Shown here in pieces: positions 14,304 to 23,285 of a stretch of DNA of 35,502 nucleotides. Source of the stretch: Crocinitomicaceae bacterium (lineage in GTDB: Bacteria > Bacteroidota > Bacteroidia > Flavobacteriales_D > Sanyastnellaceae); the NCBI GenBank assembly GCA_002693775.1, contig NZRP01000032.1, positions 1 through 35,502 of the forward strand, written 5' to 3'. A program made the position numbers and the translations under genes. A model generated the notes under the pieces. That model made no database searches, had not been told where the DNA came from, and worked only from the letters and a program-made list of their open reading frames with translations. Each line of letters opens with the position of its first letter. Positions within the stretch are counted from its first letter, which is position 1.

Positions 14304-15553
14304 TAGCTATCGTCGACTGCAATAATTTTTACGCTTCTTGCGAACGAGTTTTCAGGCCAAACCTCACCGGCAAACCAATCGTTGTACTCTCAAATAACGA
14401 CGGATGCGTCATAGCTCGTAGTAACGAAGCGAAGGCACTTGGTATTAAAATGGGAACCCCAGCTTTTAAAAACGACAAGCTATTTTCTCGCAATGGCGTC
14501 CACGTGTTCTCCTGTAACTTCGAGCTCTACGGCGATATGTCCAGGAGAGTAATGGACATCATCAAGCCTGAAACTGATGAAATGGAGTTCTACTCAATTG
14601 ACGAGGCGTTCCTAACCTTCAAAGGTCCGGCTTCTGAAGAACGCGCCCGCGCCCTTAGATTCCAGATACTCAAATGGACAGGTATACCCGTATCCATAGG
14701 TCTCGCCCCCACTAAAACCCTGGCTAAAGTAGCCGTCCACATAGCGAAGAAAAACCCTTCGACCCGTGGCGTCTATTCTCTCAGCTCGCCCACCTCAATA
14801 GAACGCGCGCTTTACAGCTTCCCTGTCGATGACCTCTGGGGCATAGGTTACCGCTCGGCTACGAAGCTCAAATCATTTGGTATATCTAGCGCGCTCCAGC
14901 TCCGACGTGCCCACCACGGCTGGGTCCGCCGCAACCTCAGCGTTACTGGCGTGAAACTTCAGAAAGAACTTTGCGGAACGGTATGCTCCCCGGTAAACGA
15001 GGTAATTCCCAGAAAGCAAAACATAAGGACGGCAAGGTCGTTTGGCAAGGAAGTGGAAACTTATTCAGCTCTAAAGGAAGCAATAGGAACCTTTGCAGTC
15101 AACTGCGCTACCAAGCTCAGGAAGGAGGGAAGTTGTTGCTCGACTGTAACAGTCTTCATCCACACTAACCCCTTCAAGCCCCACGCCTTGGAGTACAACA
15201 ACTCGCGCACCCTCAAGCTCGATGTGCCCACTAACGACAACATGGAAATTGTCGCGGCTGCAATAAAGCTACTCAAAGAGATCTACAGGCCAATTTTCGC
15301 GTACAAAAAGGCAGGCGTAATGATCGGAGGGATAGTCCCAGACTCGCAAGTCCAGCTAGGCCTTTTCGACGCTGTCGACAGGTCTAGGCGTTCATACCTT
15401 ATGCAAAGCATAGACGAAATCAACTCTAAACTCGGCCGCGACAAGGTTCGCCTCGCCGTCCAAGGCTTTGATAGAAAATGGCGCCTACGCCAAGAGCGTT
15501 TATCTCCCTGCTACACCACGCGATTCTCAGATTTACTCACGGTAAAAATCTAG
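14300..15553 (+). CDS. umuC: UmuC, Y-family DNA polymerase V catalytic subunit
   Basis: A TTG start at 14300, overlapping the umuD stop (TTGA), gives MIAIVDCNNFYASCERVF, the standard UmuC N-terminus. The GTG at 14267 would add 11 unrelated residues. The protein has 417 residues (E. coli 422). The Y-family catalytic acids are in place: Asp6 and Asp101-Glu102 in FYSIDEAF. Other landmarks are SNNDGCVIARSNEAKALGIK and the GIPVSIGLAPTKTLAK palm motif. The C-terminal little-finger and UmuC-specific domains extend to residue 417. It replicates past DNA lesions with UmuD'. Third-position G and C are visibly more frequent than in the flanking genes, which may indicate transfer of the umuDC pair. Its end is 13 bases from the convergent giant gene. 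Confidence 0.95.
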   Translation: MIAIVDCNNFYASCERVFRPNLTGKPIVVLSNNDGCVIARSNEAKALGIKMGTPAFKNDKLFSRNGVHVFSCNFELYGDMSRRVMDIIKPETDEMEFYSIDEAFLTFKGPASEERARALRFQILKWTGIPVSIGLAPTKTLAKVAVHIAKKNPSTRGVYSLSSPTSIERALYSFPVDDLWGIGYRSATKLKSFGISSALQLRRAHHGWVRRNLSVTGVKLQKELCGTVCSPVNEVIPRKQNIRTARSFGKEVETYSALKEAIGTFAVNCATKLRKEGSCCSTVTVFIHTNPFKPHALEYNNSRTLKLDVPTNDNMEIVAAAIKLLKEIYRPIFAYKKAGVMIGGIVPDSQVQLGLFDAVDRSRRSYLMQSIDEINSKLGRDKVRLAVQGFDRKWRLRQERLSPCYTTRFSDLLTVKI

Positions 15554-15566
15554 CTCGTAATTTTCT

Positions 15567-18500
15567 CTAGTTCACTACGAAGGTTGACGTAATCGTACCT
15601 CTTTCAGTAACTGCCTTTATTAGGTAGGTTCCAGGGCTAAGGTTAGAGATGTCAATTGTGGTTTGGTTGACAACAAGAACCCTCTCAACTTCTCTGCCAG
15701 CAAGGTCATATATCCTCATCTCATTACTCCCCTCCAGCGCCAAATTTAGGATATTTCTTGTAGGATTTGGATATAAAATCATGCTAGCACCTTCTTGCTC
15801 ATCAACCGAATTGATAATACTGACAATTATGCAAGCTGTGTCACCACTACACCCATACTCGTTAGTCTCAACAACGCACAATTGACCTTGAGCATCACCC
15901 CACCAAACTACATCCACCTCAGATGTCCCTTCCCCATGAGTCACATCGCCAAACGTCACAATCCACTCATAAGTGCTTCCATTAGTGTTTGGATAGCTAT
16001 ACACAACAAGCATGTCATTAAACGAACTCAGTGCACCCGTAATGCTGTATGTAACCACATAATTACACAAGCTATTATCAGGAATCGCCCCATCTACAAA
16101 GTTGCACGCCTCAGGATCTACACACCCATAACCATTACACGAACAATCTCCTTGTAAAAAGTCTCCTTCTGTAAAGGATAAACCGTCATTACAAGGATCC
16201 CCAGGCATTATACAAACATCCCCATCGATTGTTGCTTCAGGGTCAAAGTTGCATGCATCTGGATCCATGCATCCATAACAGTCATAACTACAAGTTCCGT
16301 TTTCCTCCGTTGCAATTGGGTTATAGTTACAAGCTAGCGCATCAGTACAACCAAAAATCTCCTCAGTATCACAAATACCATCCTCATCAAAATCATACTC
16401 GCAATTCCCTCCGCACACTCCTATCACATCCAGTATATTTCCGTCACAATCACAGTCCCCTTCAGGTATATCAGCACATCCACACTCGTAGATAGCGCCA
16501 GGGCCGTTACATACTCCACACTCGTCATAATCTCCAACACAGTCGTCTACGTCGTCACAGATTCCGTCCGCATCCTCGTCCGCAGAACAATCTCCACCAC
16601 ATACTCCAAGAGCATCTAGCTGATTTCCGTCACAATCACAATCGTCATTATCTATATACGTACATGAGTTGTCTTCGTAATCGGCGTTAGCATCATAGTT
16701 ACATGCAACAGGGTCAGTACAGCCTAGATCTAAACAGGAGTAGTCACATGAACCATCATCTATAGTAGCATCTGAGTTGAAGTTACAAGCAGAAGGGTCA
16801 AAACAACCTAGACATGAAATGAAGTCACAAGAACCATTGTCATTAGTTGCACCTTCTGAGTAGTTACATGCAGTTGAATCTGTACATCCAAAGATTTCGA
16901 AAGCATCACAAATGCCGTCGCCGTCATCGTCATCTACACATTCGCCTTCACAGTTGTATGGGAAGTTAGCATACTCACAAGTTCCGTCGTCGAAGTTTGC
17001 AGAGTTGTTGTAGTTACAAGCAAGTGGGTCTGTGCATCCAAAGTTTAAACAAGAGATAAAGTCACATGAACCATCGTCTATTGTTGCAGAAGGATTGTAG
17101 TTACATGCAAGAATAGATGTACAACCTAAACAAGATGTGTAATCACATGATCCGTCATTGTCAGTAGCTGATGCTGAGTAGTTACAAGCTTCTGAGTCAG
17201 TACATCCAGGGATTTCAAATTCGTTACAGATTCCGTCTGCGTCGACATCGTTAACACAATCGCCATTACAGTCGTATGGGAAGTTTGCGTATGTACAAGA
17301 TCCGTCGTCAAGGTTAGCGTCAGCATCGAAGTTACATGCGTTAGAGTCTGTACATCCAAATGTTAGACATGACACAAAGTCACATGAGCCGTCGTCAATT
17401 GTAGCTGAAGAATCGTAGTTACATGCAAATTCTGAAGTACATCCTGCACATGAAGTGTACTCACATGAGTCGTCGTCATAAACTGCTGAAGAGCTGAAGT
17501 TACATGCAGTGTCGTCTGTACAACCACAGATTGAGCCACCTGAACCGGCAGTTGTTGGGCCGTTGAAGTCGAATGAAACACGACTTACATCGTTTTGGTC
17601 TCCATGATTAAAGAACTGAGCGTGTATAGTTCCTGAAAGATCACCTTCAGTAGTAAGTTGAGCTATTAGGATTCTTCCGTCAGCGTCAGGATATGCGTTA
17701 GCGCTTGATGCTGGGTCTGGGTTAAGCGAGAACCAAGATCCTCCAACTGCATCAGAGATGTCGATGTTGCCTCCAGCTTCGAATTGAGAAACCCAAGAGA
17801 AGTTTGTTGACTCGATTAATTGAGGAGCTGATTCGTCTGACTCTGGTCCTTCGTCAAGGCCTATCGTTACCCAGCTATCGTATTGAAGTTCTGGGAAAGT
17901 AGGGTAGATAAATGGGATCATCTCTGAGCCCAGCACTGAACCAAACATGTGTTGGTAGAAGCTTGTCGAAGAACTAATGCTCAGTGGAGATTCGTCATCG
18001 CCAAACACTGCCGAAAGGTAGTCGTCTGTATGTGGTGTGGCGATATACATACGGTATGTAGTCATACCTGCAAGTTCTCCGTTAGTGTGTTGAGTAACAA
18101 CTTCTACATTTAGACTGTATCCCTCGTCTGTAGGAATGTAGCTTTCATTTGATTCTTCAATACATGAGCAGTAATCACATGATCCGTCATTGTCTGTTGC
18201 AGTGCTGTCGTAGTTACATGCTGAGGCATCATTACATCCTGTAATTTCGTACTCGTCACATATGCCGTCAGTATCAGCGTCGTTAATACAGTTTCCGTTA
18301 CAATCAAGTGGGAAGTCAGGCAGTTCGCAAGTACCGTTATCTACAGTTGCAAAATCATCGTAGTTACAGGCAGAAGGGTTAGTACATCCAAGGCAAGTAG
18401 TGAACTCACAAGACATGTCGTCGTATGAAGAGTTCTCGTCGTAGTTACAAGCAGAAGGGTCTGTACACCCAACGATTGTACATGAAGCGTACTCACAGGA

Positions 18501-19676
18501 TCCGTTGTCTATAATTGCATATGAATCAAAGTTACAGGCCGCTGGATCAGTACATCCATCACAATCGTAGTAGCAAGAGTCGTTAGAGTCTGTAGCACCA
18601 CTTTCAAAGTTACATGCTTCAGGGTCTGTACATCCAAAAAATTCGAAAGCGTCACAAATTCCGTCACCGTCATTATCGTTAATACATCCTCCATTACAAT
18701 CGTAAGGGAAGTTTGCGTACTCACATGTGCCGTCATCGTAATCCGCGACGGAGTCGAAGTTACAAGCTAGAGCGTCAGTACAGCCAAAGTTGAAACAAGA
18801 TATGAAGTCACATGACCCGTCGTCTTCTGTTGCGTTAGGATCGTAGTTGCAGGCGAGTTCTTGAGTACATCCGGCTGCCTCTTCGAAGTCACAAACGCCA
18901 TTATTGTTCTCATCAAGAATACAGTTGCCGTCACAGTCGTATCCTTCTTCAGCGAATACACAGTCTTCAGAAGATCCTAATCCACAGACATCAGCGAGGT
19001 TTACTAGGGTTCTTACCTCGTTTTCACTGTCGCCATTTACGAAGACTTGCATGTAGATTTGGCCTGTGAGATCACCAGAGGTGGTGAACTGGCCTATTAA
19101 AATTTCAAGATCGTCTCCAGCTACAGCGTTTGAGTAGTTAGAGAAAGTGTACCATCCTCCACCTACAACTCCAGTTAAATCAATGTCGTTTCCAGCTTCA
19201 AATGGATTTACCCATGGTTCGCTTCCTTCTTCAAGAATGCTTATAGATCCTTCTCCTGGTCCAGGGGCGTGCTCGATGCCTATCGTTACCCAGCTGTCAT
19301 ATGCTAGTGAAGGGAAGGGAGCTAAAAAGGCGGGGTTGATGCCGCTAGGAGTAACTCCTCCAATGTTGTGCTGGAAGAAATCTGTTGTTGATGAGAAATA
19401 TCCAGGGTGATCAGCGTCACCAATTAATGCACTTAGTACGTCGTCGCTATTAGCGAGTTGAGCGTAAACTCGGTATGTGGTCATACCGGTTAAGTCGTTC
19501 ATTCCCAATACTCCAGAGTGTATTGCAACTGTTTCAACTCTTATGCAATACGAGGGTGAAGGGGCGTAGTTACACGCATTTTCATCACTGCACGTCTGAG
19601 CATTTGCTGAAGATCCCAAAGAACCCATGGTTAACAGACAGACTGCAAGTAGATTAGATATGTAAGAGTGAGTCAT
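15567..19676 (-). CDS. Giant Cys-rich repeat protein exported by T9SS
   Basis: The start at 19676 was chosen because it gives a good signal peptide (MTHSYISNLLAVCLLTMG ... SANAQ); the frame extends to 19841 without one. From 19676 the protein has 1369 residues. It contains 19 copies of a roughly 22-residue unit, GCTDxxACNY followed by ATxDDGSC, plus one partial copy after the signal peptide. Several Asp-rich inserts of the type CNGDCVNDVDADGICNEFE resemble thrombospondin type-3 or EF-hand-like calcium loops. Two related beta-rich domains of about 190 residues (roughly 46-240 and 515-715) both carry GMTTYR, YDSWVTIG and FEAGxxIDxxxxVGGxW. Near the C-terminus are an Ig/PKD-like region (about 1205-1285) and a T9SS type A domain (about 1295-1369, MILYPNPTRNILNLAL). 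It is likely a rigid, calcium- or disulfide-stabilised surface or adhesion protein. That role is inference; the repeat is common in marine Bacteroidota but uncharacterised. Confidence 0.85.
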   Translation of the reverse strand: MTHSYISNLLAVCLLTMGSLGSSANAQTCSDENACNYAPSPSYCIRVETVAIHSGVLGMNDLTGMTTYRVYAQLANSDDVLSALIGDADHPGYFSSTTDFFQHNIGGVTPSGINPAFLAPFPSLAYDSWVTIGIEHAPGPGEGSISILEEGSEPWVNPFEAGNDIDLTGVVGGGWYTFSNYSNAVAGDDLEILIGQFTTSGDLTGQIYMQVFVNGDSENEVRTLVNLADVCGLGSSEDCVFAEEGYDCDGNCILDENNNGVCDFEEAAGCTQELACNYDPNATEDDGSCDFISCFNFGCTDALACNFDSVADYDDGTCEYANFPYDCNGGCINDNDGDGICDAFEFFGCTDPEACNFESGATDSNDSCYYDCDGCTDPAACNFDSYAIIDNGSCEYASCTIVGCTDPSACNYDENSSYDDMSCEFTTCLGCTNPSACNYDDFATVDNGTCELPDFPLDCNGNCINDADTDGICDEYEITGCNDASACNYDSTATDNDGSCDYCSCIEESNESYIPTDEGYSLNVEVVTQHTNGELAGMTTYRMYIATPHTDDYLSAVFGDDESPLSISSSTSFYQHMFGSVLGSEMIPFIYPTFPELQYDSWVTIGLDEGPESDESAPQLIESTNFSWVSQFEAGGNIDISDAVGGSWFSLNPDPASSANAYPDADGRILIAQLTTEGDLSGTIHAQFFNHGDQNDVSRVSFDFNGPTTAGSGGSICGCTDDTACNFSSSAVYDDDSCEYTSCAGCTSEFACNYDSSATIDDGSCDFVSCLTFGCTDSNACNFDADANLDDGSCTYANFPYDCNGDCVNDVDADGICNEFEIPGCTDSEACNYSASATDNDGSCDYTSCLGCTSILACNYNPSATIDDGSCDFISCLNFGCTDPLACNYNNSANFDDGTCEYANFPYNCEGECVDDDDGDGICDAFEIFGCTDSTACNYSEGATNDNGSCDFISCLGCFDPSACNFNSDATIDDGSCDYSCLDLGCTDPVACNYDANADYEDNSCTYIDNDDCDCDGNQLDALGVCGGDCSADEDADGICDDVDDCVGDYDECGVCNGPGAIYECGCADIPEGDCDCDGNILDVIGVCGGNCEYDFDEDGICDTEEIFGCTDALACNYNPIATEENGTCSYDCYGCMDPDACNFDPEATIDGDVCIMPGDPCNDGLSFTEGDFLQGDCSCNGYGCVDPEACNFVDGAIPDNSLCNYVVTYSITGALSSFNDMLVVYSYPNTNGSTYEWIVTFGDVTHGEGTSEVDVVWWGDAQGQLCVVETNEYGCSGDTACIIVSIINSVDEQEGASMILYPNPTRNILNLALEGSNEMRIYDLAGREVERVLVVNQTTIDISNLSPGTYLIKAVTERGTITSTFVVN

Positions 19677-19846
19677 TGTGAACACAATAGGATTAGGCAT
19701 CATATTAAGTTGGTTAATATCCGAAAAAAGCTCGATAAAACCCAATTTCTTAAAGATAAAACCTTGAAAGTTCTCCATAAAGTATAGATTGTAATTTAAT
19801 GATTTACGGTAAAAATTGGTGAATTGAAAATTGTAATCCAATTGCT

Positions 19847-20236
19847 ATGAAAATCTTAAACACTCATGTCGCACAGTTTACCACTGCTTCAGCATGGGGG
19901 CAGCTTTGGGTTGAGCCTTTTGTAGATTTGGACAATGTAGACTTTGGAGGGTGTGATTTGGCGATGGGAATTGGAGTAGTAGGAGAGGAGTCTGTTAACA
20001 TCTGTGGATGTGGGTGGGAAGTTGATGGAATTGAATATTCGCCGGAGTTTCAAATGAGTTTTGTTGCTTGTGAATCTATTTGTCTGGGGGATGTTGAGGA
20101 ATGCACATATGGAGTTGCCTTGAATTATTCTACAATTGTTACAATAGATGGTGGATCGTGTTTGTTTTCTGAATGTTTAGTTGATGTTGATAAAGATGGA
20201 GGCGTGAAAGTTGAAGATGTATTTATTTTATTGTAA
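19847..20236 (+). pseudogene. Fragment of a repeat protein with dockerin-like end, probably decayed
   Basis: A 129-codon frame has no signal peptide, although its Cys-rich content fits exported proteins. Its second half contains ECTYGVALNYSTIVTIDGGSC, one unit of the repeat in the divergent giant gene, followed by DVDKDGGVKVEDVFILL, a dockerin-like calcium loop and helix seen at the end of many Bacteroidota repeat proteins. After the TAA stop the same frame continues TFGAICNFKR before a TGA at 20264-20266, and the usual form ends in LL-x-x-FG. The stop therefore looks like a nonsense mutation within the last helix. With no signal peptide and a truncated end, this is most likely the tail of a former larger gene. 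It could instead be a small intact gene; expression data would be needed to tell. Confidence 0.55.
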
Positions 20237-20265
20237 ACTTTTGGTGCGATTTGTAATTTTAAAAG

Positions 20266-23200
20266 ATGAAGAATTTACTTGCTATAATTGGAGTGTTTAT
20301 TGCGTTTAATGCAATGGGAGCAGATTCTACAGGTTATGATCCCAACGAGATTAGATTGAATTTCAATAAGTCGGAGTATTCAGAATACCAGCAGGTATTG
20401 CTTAGGAATAATTCTGCTTGGGAAGATTGGAATTCTTATGGTTGGATGGCTATGATGAGCCCTAAAACAGGATTGCCCCATAGGGCTTGGGGAAATGGTT
20501 TGGAAATTGAAGGAGCTGATCTCGAGGCGAAGCATGAAAATTTCTTGGAGGAGTTGCAGATTTTCGGGATTGATTTAATCTCAATTTCTTCAGAGATTCA
20601 TCAAAATCGTTCTTCTAAACACCATAGGTTTTTTCAAAGCCAAACCTTCAATGGCTACCCAGTTTTATTCTCTCAACTTCAGACTAAATGGAGGGATGGC
20701 AAGTTAGTTTTATGGAGCCTTGATTGGTACAATGATTTAGCAATTTCTGAGGCTGAAATATTAAGCGAAAATGAACTTCTGAATTCGGCAATTGAGGGCG
20801 TAGAATTTTCAAATATGGAGGTTGAAAATGAGGGGCTTATGGTGCTTCCAGGTGCTTATGCAGAAGGTGAAGACAGGCTTGTCAATGTGTTGAATATCAA
20901 AGGAAAAGTAGACGGACTAATTAAAAACTACAGAACGTTGGTGGATGCTCATTCTGGAAGGGTTTGGTCTAGGGAAAACAGAATAGTTCACCACGTTGGA
21001 AAAAAGGTTGTTCAACCTATGGGTTTCGTTAAAAAAGCAGAAAATAAGGGGCAGGAGTCTACGCTAGAATTAAATGAAGATTTTGCTCTAACTCCGCCTG
21101 TTGTTTCAGGGCAAACTAATGCGCTTGCCCACCCTATGTACCCATATGATGAGGCAGAAGTTTTAGCTATGCCGCACCTTAGGTTAGCGCTCAATGGAGA
21201 TGTGTATTATTCAGATGAAAATGGTGGCTTTGTTACAACAATAAATCAGTCACTTAATAATGTCCCGGTTAGCCTTGAAGGGCGTTGGTGTACAATCTAT
21301 ACTAATGGTATAACGCCTAATGGGAATTTGAATTTTAATAATGGATACAATGTTTTAACTGTTCCAGGAAACACTAAGGAGGCGAGTGCATATAGAAGCA
21401 CAAGTCTTATTCATGATCATATGAGAGACTGGCTTCCAGATTTCACTGACCTTGATTTTTCTCTAACTACAAATATTGATGTAGAGGGTGAATGCAATGC
21501 TTTTTTTGATGGAACTAGTATAAATTTTTACGACACAGGTGGTGGTTGTAATCCCACATCGTTAATTGCTGATGTTGTATACCACGAGTACGGTCACGGT
21601 ATTAACTCGTACTATTACAATAGCTTAGGTGCATGGTTTCAGAATGGAGCAATGAATGAGGGCTATGCGGATTTTTGGGCTATGAGTATGGGTGATATTG
21701 CTGAAATAGGGAAAGGGTTTTACACGGATAATAATGACGGAATCCGTAGATATGATATAGATCCCAAGGTGTACCCTGATGATATAGTAGGAGAGGTGCA
21801 TGCTGATGGCGAAATCATTGCAGGCGCATGGTACGACACGCATCTACTTATGGGAGGTGATTGGGATAATACACTTGAGCTTTTTGTTGATGCATATCCT
21901 GGACTTCAGGCAACAGCTGTTAATGGTGATGAAGGTCAAGCGTATACTGACGTGCTACTTGATGCACTTCAAGCCGACGATGATGATGGAGATTTGATGA
22001 ATGGAACTCCTAATGCAGCGGCTATTATTGAAGGATTTGATATACACGGAATTTCGCTCTTTAGTTATGCTGAAGTAGAACATTATCCAATGGAGTTTAG
22101 CGAAGCTGAAACTACTATTGAGATTAATGCTGAAGTGGAAATTGTATTTCCATATAATGTCTACTTTGACGGAGTTTACCTGTCGTACAGAACTAATCCG
22201 TCTGACTCCTATGAGACTGTTGTGATGGACCAAAACGATGATGAATTCACCTACCTTCTTTCAGGACTACCTGCAGGAACTGTAGTAGAATACTTTATTC
22301 ATATAGAGGATGTATTTGGGGGAGTAAGTGGTGTTACACCTATGGCAGCTAATTATCAATCAAATGCTAACCTACCATACCACGTAGTAGTTGGTTCATT
22401 CCCGTATCTGATAAATGATAGTGATGATTACGCTGATTTTGGAAACTGGCAACTTGGTACACCTCAGGATAACAATACAACTGGAGATTGGGAAGAGACA
22501 ATTCCAGTAGGTTCATATGTAGAAGCTGGAAATCCTGAAAGCGCGGTAGCTGCACCAGCAGATCACACTGTAGGATTTGCTGGTTACTGCTTCCTAACTG
22601 GAGTTAGCCCTGGAGCTGATGCAGGAATAGGAGAGAACGATGTGGATGGAGGGCACACAACTCTTGTAAGCCCATTAATAGATTTGACTGAGTACGAAAA
22701 CCCTGTTATGACTTACTGGAGGTGGTACGTAAATGCTCCTCCAACAGGTGCTAACCCTGCTAGTGATTGGTGGCAAGTAGAAATTTCTAGCGATGGAGGC
22801 TCTTCGTGGCAGTATATAGAAAACACGAGTCAGCAGGACGTTAAGTGGAGACGTAAAGCATTCAGGGTTGCTGATCACGTTGATCTAACTTCTGAATTTA
22901 TGATGCGATTCATCGCTTCAGATAGTACTACCGTAGGCGAATACCTCGATGGAGGCTCACTTGTTGAAGGCGCACTCGACGATATTATTCTTTACGATGT
23001 GGTTGACCCTAACAGCTCGACTTCAGATCTTGATGATGCTACTGATATTGTTTTAATGCCAAACCCGTCTTTTGATGTGGTAAGACTGCAAAACACTCTT
23101 AGCCTAACACCTTATCGAGTGTTTGACACGACAGGAAATCTAGTTCTTAAGGGATATTCTTCTGCTGCTGGTACAGCTTCTTTCTCAGTTACAAACCTAT

Positions 23201-23274
23201 CAAGCGGTATTTACACAGTTGAGGTAAGAGACTCAAATGCTAGGCGTACAGTTCTGAGATTCGAAGTACTCTAA
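20266..23274 (+). CDS. Secreted zinc metallopeptidase (M36-like, HExxH) with T9SS domain
   Basis: This 1002-residue protein starts with a signal peptide (MKNLLAIIGVFIAFNAMG, cleavage near residue 19). An N-terminal region of about 230 residues looks like an FTP/PepSY-type propeptide (LVDAHSGRVWSRENRI near 230). The catalytic domain has VVYHEYGHGIN (His440, Glu441, His444) and NEGYADFWAMS with Glu465 as the third zinc ligand, 25 residues on, as in gluzincins such as fungalysin (M36). VHADGEIIAGAWYDTHLLMG fits the later conserved His/Asp region. A beta-rich region (about 600-900) precedes a T9SS type A domain (about 929-1002, IVLMPNPSFDVVRLQN ... LSSGIYTVEV). It probably degrades extracellular protein, alongside the S8 protease at 4188. 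The ATG overlaps the last base of the decayed frame before it. Confidence 0.88.
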   Translation: MKNLLAIIGVFIAFNAMGADSTGYDPNEIRLNFNKSEYSEYQQVLLRNNSAWEDWNSYGWMAMMSPKTGLPHRAWGNGLEIEGADLEAKHENFLEELQIFGIDLISISSEIHQNRSSKHHRFFQSQTFNGYPVLFSQLQTKWRDGKLVLWSLDWYNDLAISEAEILSENELLNSAIEGVEFSNMEVENEGLMVLPGAYAEGEDRLVNVLNIKGKVDGLIKNYRTLVDAHSGRVWSRENRIVHHVGKKVVQPMGFVKKAENKGQESTLELNEDFALTPPVVSGQTNALAHPMYPYDEAEVLAMPHLRLALNGDVYYSDENGGFVTTINQSLNNVPVSLEGRWCTIYTNGITPNGNLNFNNGYNVLTVPGNTKEASAYRSTSLIHDHMRDWLPDFTDLDFSLTTNIDVEGECNAFFDGTSINFYDTGGGCNPTSLIADVVYHEYGHGINSYYYNSLGAWFQNGAMNEGYADFWAMSMGDIAEIGKGFYTDNNDGIRRYDIDPKVYPDDIVGEVHADGEIIAGAWYDTHLLMGGDWDNTLELFVDAYPGLQATAVNGDEGQAYTDVLLDALQADDDDGDLMNGTPNAAAIIEGFDIHGISLFSYAEVEHYPMEFSEAETTIEINAEVEIVFPYNVYFDGVYLSYRTNPSDSYETVVMDQNDDEFTYLLSGLPAGTVVEYFIHIEDVFGGVSGVTPMAANYQSNANLPYHVVVGSFPYLINDSDDYADFGNWQLGTPQDNNTTGDWEETIPVGSYVEAGNPESAVAAPADHTVGFAGYCFLTGVSPGADAGIGENDVDGGHTTLVSPLIDLTEYENPVMTYWRWYVNAPPTGANPASDWWQVEISSDGGSSWQYIENTSQQDVKWRRKAFRVADHVDLTSEFMMRFIASDSTTVGEYLDGGSLVEGALDDIILYDVVDPNSSTSDLDDATDIVLMPNPSFDVVRLQNTLSLTPYRVFDTTGNLVLKGYSSAAGTASFSVTNLSSGIYTVEVRDSNARRTVLRFEVL

Positions 23275-23285
23275 CATTTAGTTCT

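Noticed and set aside
15649-19657. Several plus- and minus-strand frames over the giant repeat gene
   Set aside because: They repeat with the same period as the protein repeat and have no signal peptides or family motifs; the repeat protein frame explains them.
15567-19676. Possible CRISPR array because of the regularly spaced repeats
   Set aside because: The repeats are degenerate at DNA level, keep a protein frame throughout and encode conserved Cys, Asn and Asp positions.
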